Below are positions 6,474-7,982 of a stretch of DNA of 7,982 nucleotides, piece after piece. Each line of letters starts with the position of its first letter. Within the stretch, counting starts at the first letter, position 1. Origin of the DNA: Candidatus Magasanikbacteria bacterium CG10_big_fil_rev_8_21_14_0_10_36_16. Its GTDB lineage: Bacteria; Patescibacteriota; Patescibacteriia; Magasanikbacterales; UBA922. The position numbers were made by a program, and so were the translations under genes. The stretch is from contig PFBU01000088.1 of NCBI GenBank assembly GCA_002773185.1, forward strand, positions 1,885 through 9,866, in the 5' to 3' direction. The notes beneath the pieces are model-generated. The model worked only from the letters and a program-made list of their open reading frames with translations, searched no databases and was not told where the DNA came from.

Positions 6474-7017
6474 AATCTGCTAAAATATTTTCTATTTGTG
6501 AGTAAAGTTCTTCAATTGTCCCATCGTTATTAATTGTTTTTTCTGCCTTACCTCCAAGTTCCTTGATAAGCATATCAGCTTCAGCTTGTTCATCAAGCAA
6601 AAACTGCTCAAAAGTTTTGTCTTTTTCATCTGGATTTTCTTGACGCTTGACCATTCTTTCCCAGCGTGTTTTGGATTCAGCGGTAATGTAAATAAGATGA
6701 AAACCTTCCAAATTTTGTAAATAAGTAATGTCAGTCGGACGTCTGATACCATCAACTATTACCAAATCATTTTCATCACGCTCAACATCCTTGGCAATAA
6801 CATTGCTCATCACATCTTGTCCAAAATTTTCACGCAAAACTTTGGAAACAAGCTGTAAATTTTCACGATTTTTTTCTACATAAATTCTATCAAGTACATC
6901 ACGTAACATAGTAGAAAATCTATAAGTATTACATTGATATTTTTCTTGTAAATATTTTGCAAGTGTTCCTTTACCAGCAGCCAAGTCACCAACAAAACCT
7001 AAAATTATTTTTGACAT
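6457..7017 (-). CDS. P-loop nucleotide kinase-like protein, probably a (d)NMP kinase
   Basis: 186 residues with the layout of a small-molecule phosphotransferase. Walker A GDLAAGKGT at 10-18 (K16) is the nucleoside-monophosphate-kinase GKGT form; YRFSTMLRDVL (32-42) occupies the NMP-binding helix; LVIVDGIRRPTDI (85-97) gives the D89-G-I-R signature of dephospho-CoA kinase-like, UPF0200-like and dNMP kinases; and RWERMVKRQENPDEKDKTFEQF (118-139) is an Arg-rich LID-like segment. The specificity cannot be read from the sequence. Its place directly after dCMP deaminase (5-base gap) and overlapping dut suggests a deoxynucleoside monophosphate as substrate, but an adenylate-kinase-like or CoaE-like role is not excluded. 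Confidence 0.85.
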   Translation of the reverse strand: MSKIILGFVGDLAAGKGTLAKYLQEKYQCNTYRFSTMLRDVLDRIYVEKNRENLQLVSKVLRENFGQDVMSNVIAKDVERDENDLVIVDGIRRPTDITYLQNLEGFHLIYITAESKTRWERMVKRQENPDEKDKTFEQFLLDEQAEADMLIKELGGKAEKTINNDGTIEELYSQIENILADYGHKN

Positions 7018-7022
7018 ATTTT

Positions 7023-7505
7023 TTATTCTTTATTTTTTGTTTCTTCAGAAACAAATTGACGACAAACAACTCCTGCGGCATCAAATATTCTGCGCGAAGC
7101 TACAAAGATATCTTCGTCATGGTATTTATCACTTTCAAAGACTACCTCTGTAATCCCATTTTGGACAATTGTTTTGGCACATTCATTACAAGGAAAAAGC
7201 GAACAATACAATTTACAATTCTTTGGTTGTTTGCTGGAATTATATATTGCATTTTCTTCAGCATGACAAACATATGCATATTTAGTATCAGACAACTTCT
7301 CACCTTCTCTTTCCCAAGGTAATTTATCACTATCAATACCTCTAGGGAAGCCATTATAGCCCAAGCCAATAACCACATTATCTTTATCAGCTATTACAGC
7401 TCCTACCTGAGTAGAAGGATCTTTAGAGCGCAAGGCTATGACATGTGCTATACGCATAAAACATTCATCCCAAGAAATAAAATCTTTACGAGGTTCTGTA
7501 GTCAT
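7023..7505 (-). CDS. dCMP deaminase
   Basis: Zinc enzyme that deaminates dCMP to dUMP, giving ThyA its substrate. The 160-residue sequence matches the dCMP deaminase branch of the cytidine deaminase fold and not the tRNA adenosine or riboflavin deaminases: SWDECFMRIAHVIALRSKDP (11-30), VGAVI, GYNGFPRG at 49-56, LPWEREG, CHAEENAI with zinc ligand H81 and proton shuttle E83, FPCNECAK with zinc ligands C106 and C109, then SDKYHD and the ASRRIFDAAGV helix. These last blocks are close to eukaryotic and phage dCMP deaminases. First gene of a three-gene run with the kinase (5-base gap) and dut. A terminator-ended RNA locus lies 70 bases upstream, so the gene has either its own weak promoter or read-through control. 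There is no Shine-Dalgarno before the ATG. Confidence 0.96.
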   Translation of the reverse strand: MTTEPRKDFISWDECFMRIAHVIALRSKDPSTQVGAVIADKDNVVIGLGYNGFPRGIDSDKLPWEREGEKLSDTKYAYVCHAEENAIYNSSKQPKNCKLYCSLFPCNECAKTIVQNGITEVVFESDKYHDEDIFVASRRIFDAAGVVCRQFVSEETKNKE

Positions 7506-7530
7506 AATAAAAGTTTAAAAATATAATTAA

Positions 7531-7559
7531 ATTTTAACAAAATTAAGCCACTACCGCAA
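7531..7559 (-). promoter_or_regulatory. Possible weak promoter for the dCMP deaminase operon
   Basis: On the minus strand TTGCGG (7559-7554), 17 bases, then TAAAAT (7536-7531). The -10 box is 5/6 to consensus and the -35 only 3/6. A start near 7524 would leave a ~19-base leader, consistent with the lack of a Shine-Dalgarno. AT-rich DNA gives such matches by chance. Confidence 0.3.
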
Positions 7560-7575
7560 GTAACAAAACTCTTAC

Positions 7576-7608
7576 AAAACAAAAACCCCCCGAAAAAGAG
7601 GAGTTTCT
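7576..7608 (-). terminator. Rho-independent terminator ending the candidate RNA locus
   Basis: Minus-strand RNA: AAACUCCUC (7606-7598), loop UUUUUC, GGGGGGUUU (7591-7583), a 9-bp stem with two G-U pairs that can extend to 11 bp (to 7608 and 7581), followed by UU-G-UUUU. As in the other terminators here, the wobbles fix the strand. It lies between a good promoter (7734-7762) and the dCMP deaminase start 70 bases further on, so it ends a short RNA or acts as an attenuator. Confidence 0.7.
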
Positions 7609-7727
7609 GTGGCCATACAGATAGGGCTAAAATAAATTATAACCCTTATTTGAAGTATTACTACTTCAATATTACTGAATACAAATCACGAGAGGTATTA
7701 ACCTTTTTCGCAATATAACTCAATAAT
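7577..7727 (-). ncRNA. Candidate structured small RNA or attenuating leader, ~150 nt
   Basis: From the start predicted by the promoter (~7727) to the terminator tail there is no credible ORF but several hairpins, in order: a perfect 8-bp stem UUGAAGUA/UACUUCAA with a GUAA (GNRA) loop at 7669-7650; a 7-bp stem AGGGUUA/UAGCCCU with one G-U and a 10-base loop at 7646-7623; a 4-5-bp CUGU/ACAG stem at 7620-7607; then the terminator. CGAAAAAGG (7710-7702) can pair with CUUUUUCG plus one wobble (7599-7591) in the terminator loop, closing the whole set or competing with termination. I see no match to tmRNA, SRP RNA, RNase P or a riboswitch I know; a 6S-like role is only a size-based guess. Confidence 0.45.
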
Positions 7728-7733
7728 AGAAAC

Positions 7734-7762
7734 ATTATACACAAAAATTAGAAAAAAGTCTA
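7734..7762 (-). promoter_or_regulatory. Strong sigma70-type promoter of the candidate RNA locus
   Basis: Minus strand: TAGACT (7762-7757), exactly 17 bases, perfect TATAAT (7739-7734), with TGTG directly before the -10. Predicted start near 7727. Just upstream, ACACA (7766-7770) and TGTGT (7780-7784) form a short inverted repeat that might be an operator, though five-base arms are weak evidence. It lies directly after the tRNA-Gly terminator, as expected for an independent transcript. Confidence 0.6.
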
Positions 7763-7825
7763 CAGACACAAACCAAACCTGTGTATATTTCTATTTTAGT
7801 CAATTTTTTGTGAGATAAAATATAT

Positions 7826-7860
7826 AAAAACAAAAAACATCAACCAATTAGCTGATGTTT
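7826..7860 (-). terminator. Rho-independent terminator after tRNA-Gly
   Basis: Minus strand: AAACATCA (7860-7853) and TGATGTTT (7842-7835) form a perfect 8-bp stem, extendable by G-U, C-G and U-G pairs into the loop, followed by TTTGTTTTT. It starts six bases after the tRNA 3' end, so tRNA-Gly is the last gene of its transcript. Confidence 0.85.
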
Positions 7861-7865
7861 ACTTG

Positions 7866-7938
7866 AGCGGCAGACCGGATTCGAACCGGCGACCTCTTCC
7901 TTGGCAAGGAAGCGTTCTACCAACTGAACTACTACCGC
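7866..7938 (-). tRNA. tRNA-Gly (anticodon GCC)
   Basis: A complete 73-base cloverleaf: acceptor GCGGTAG/CTGCCGC (one G-U), D arm GTTC/GAAC with loop AGTTGGTA, anticodon arm CTTCC/GGAAG with loop TTGCCAA (anticodon GCC at 7905-7903, reads GGC/GGU), five-base variable loop, and T arm GCCGG/CCGGT with TTCGAAT. Discriminator base is U, normal for bacterial tRNA-Gly. CCA is not encoded (CAA follows the discriminator), so the tail must be added by tRNA nucleotidyltransferase. Confidence 0.97.
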
Positions 7939-7982
7939 ATATTGTAAACTATTTTGTGAACGTGATTTGAAATTAACTTCTT

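Noticed and set aside
6492..6755. 87-aa minus-strand open frame within the nucleotide kinase gene
   Set aside because: Alternate frame of a gene with clear P-loop and DGIRR motifs; the sequence has no recognisable features.
6957..7322. 121-aa plus-strand open frame rich in Phe
   Set aside because: Antisense to dCMP deaminase and the kinase start, both well supported by active-site motifs.
7941..7946. TACAAT-like box just ahead of tRNA-Gly
   Set aside because: It ends only about two bases before the mature tRNA, so transcription would start inside the tRNA; the real promoter is probably upstream of the window or of an earlier tRNA.
1..7982. CRISPR array, transposase, integrase or phage structural genes
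   Set aside because: No regularly spaced repeats of CRISPR length and no DDE, tyrosine or serine recombinase motifs in any frame; the repeats present are short intergenic elements or coding repeats.
1..7982. UGA recoded as Gly (as in Gracilibacteria/SR1)
   Set aside because: All conserved enzymes are read through without internal TGA, and TGA ends dut and the large repeat protein at sensible places.

Overview
The window is AT-rich bacterial DNA in which every gene I can support is read from the minus strand, so transcription runs from high to low coordinates. The standard code fits: TGA is a true stop (dut and the 677-aa protein) and Trp is TGG. Most starts lack a Shine-Dalgarno sequence. 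Between genes lie a GC-rich CCTGCCTGCCGGCAGGCAGG palindrome next to CCTGAGCGAAGCGAGG, and a 10-bp periodic CCGCGT/GTCAGCG element. I know both types from Candidate Phyla Radiation (Patescibacteria) genomes. That origin is likely but not proven.

Layout in order of transcription. (1) tRNA-Gly(GCC) at 7938-7866, closed by a strong terminator. (2) A 325-bp gap with a good sigma70-type promoter (TAGACT-17-TATAAT), about 150 nt of hairpin-rich sequence, and a second terminator: a candidate small RNA or an attenuating leader. (3) A tight three-gene run: dCMP deaminase, a P-loop (d)NMP-kinase-like protein, and dUTPase. (4) The 10-bp periodic element, then an unlisted 57-aa Lys-rich coiled-coil ORF. 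(5) A 674-677-aa acidic protein of unknown function with three copies of a ~65-residue repeat. (6) thyA, overlapping that gene by ATGA, then dihydrofolate reductase, a divergent thymidylate-kinase-like protein, and a six-TM membrane protein, ended by a terminator at 939-914. (7) The palindromic repeat, then the N-terminal 251 codons of gatB, which runs off the left edge.

The enzymes form a nearly complete route to dTDP. dCMP deaminase and dUTPase make dUMP, ThyA makes dTMP, DHFR recycles the dihydrofolate ThyA produces, and the Tmk-like kinase would make dTDP. The other kinase may handle another (d)NMP. The two parts I cannot explain are the repeat protein coupled to thyA, with its small basic neighbour, and the structured RNA locus ahead of the dCMP deaminase operon.
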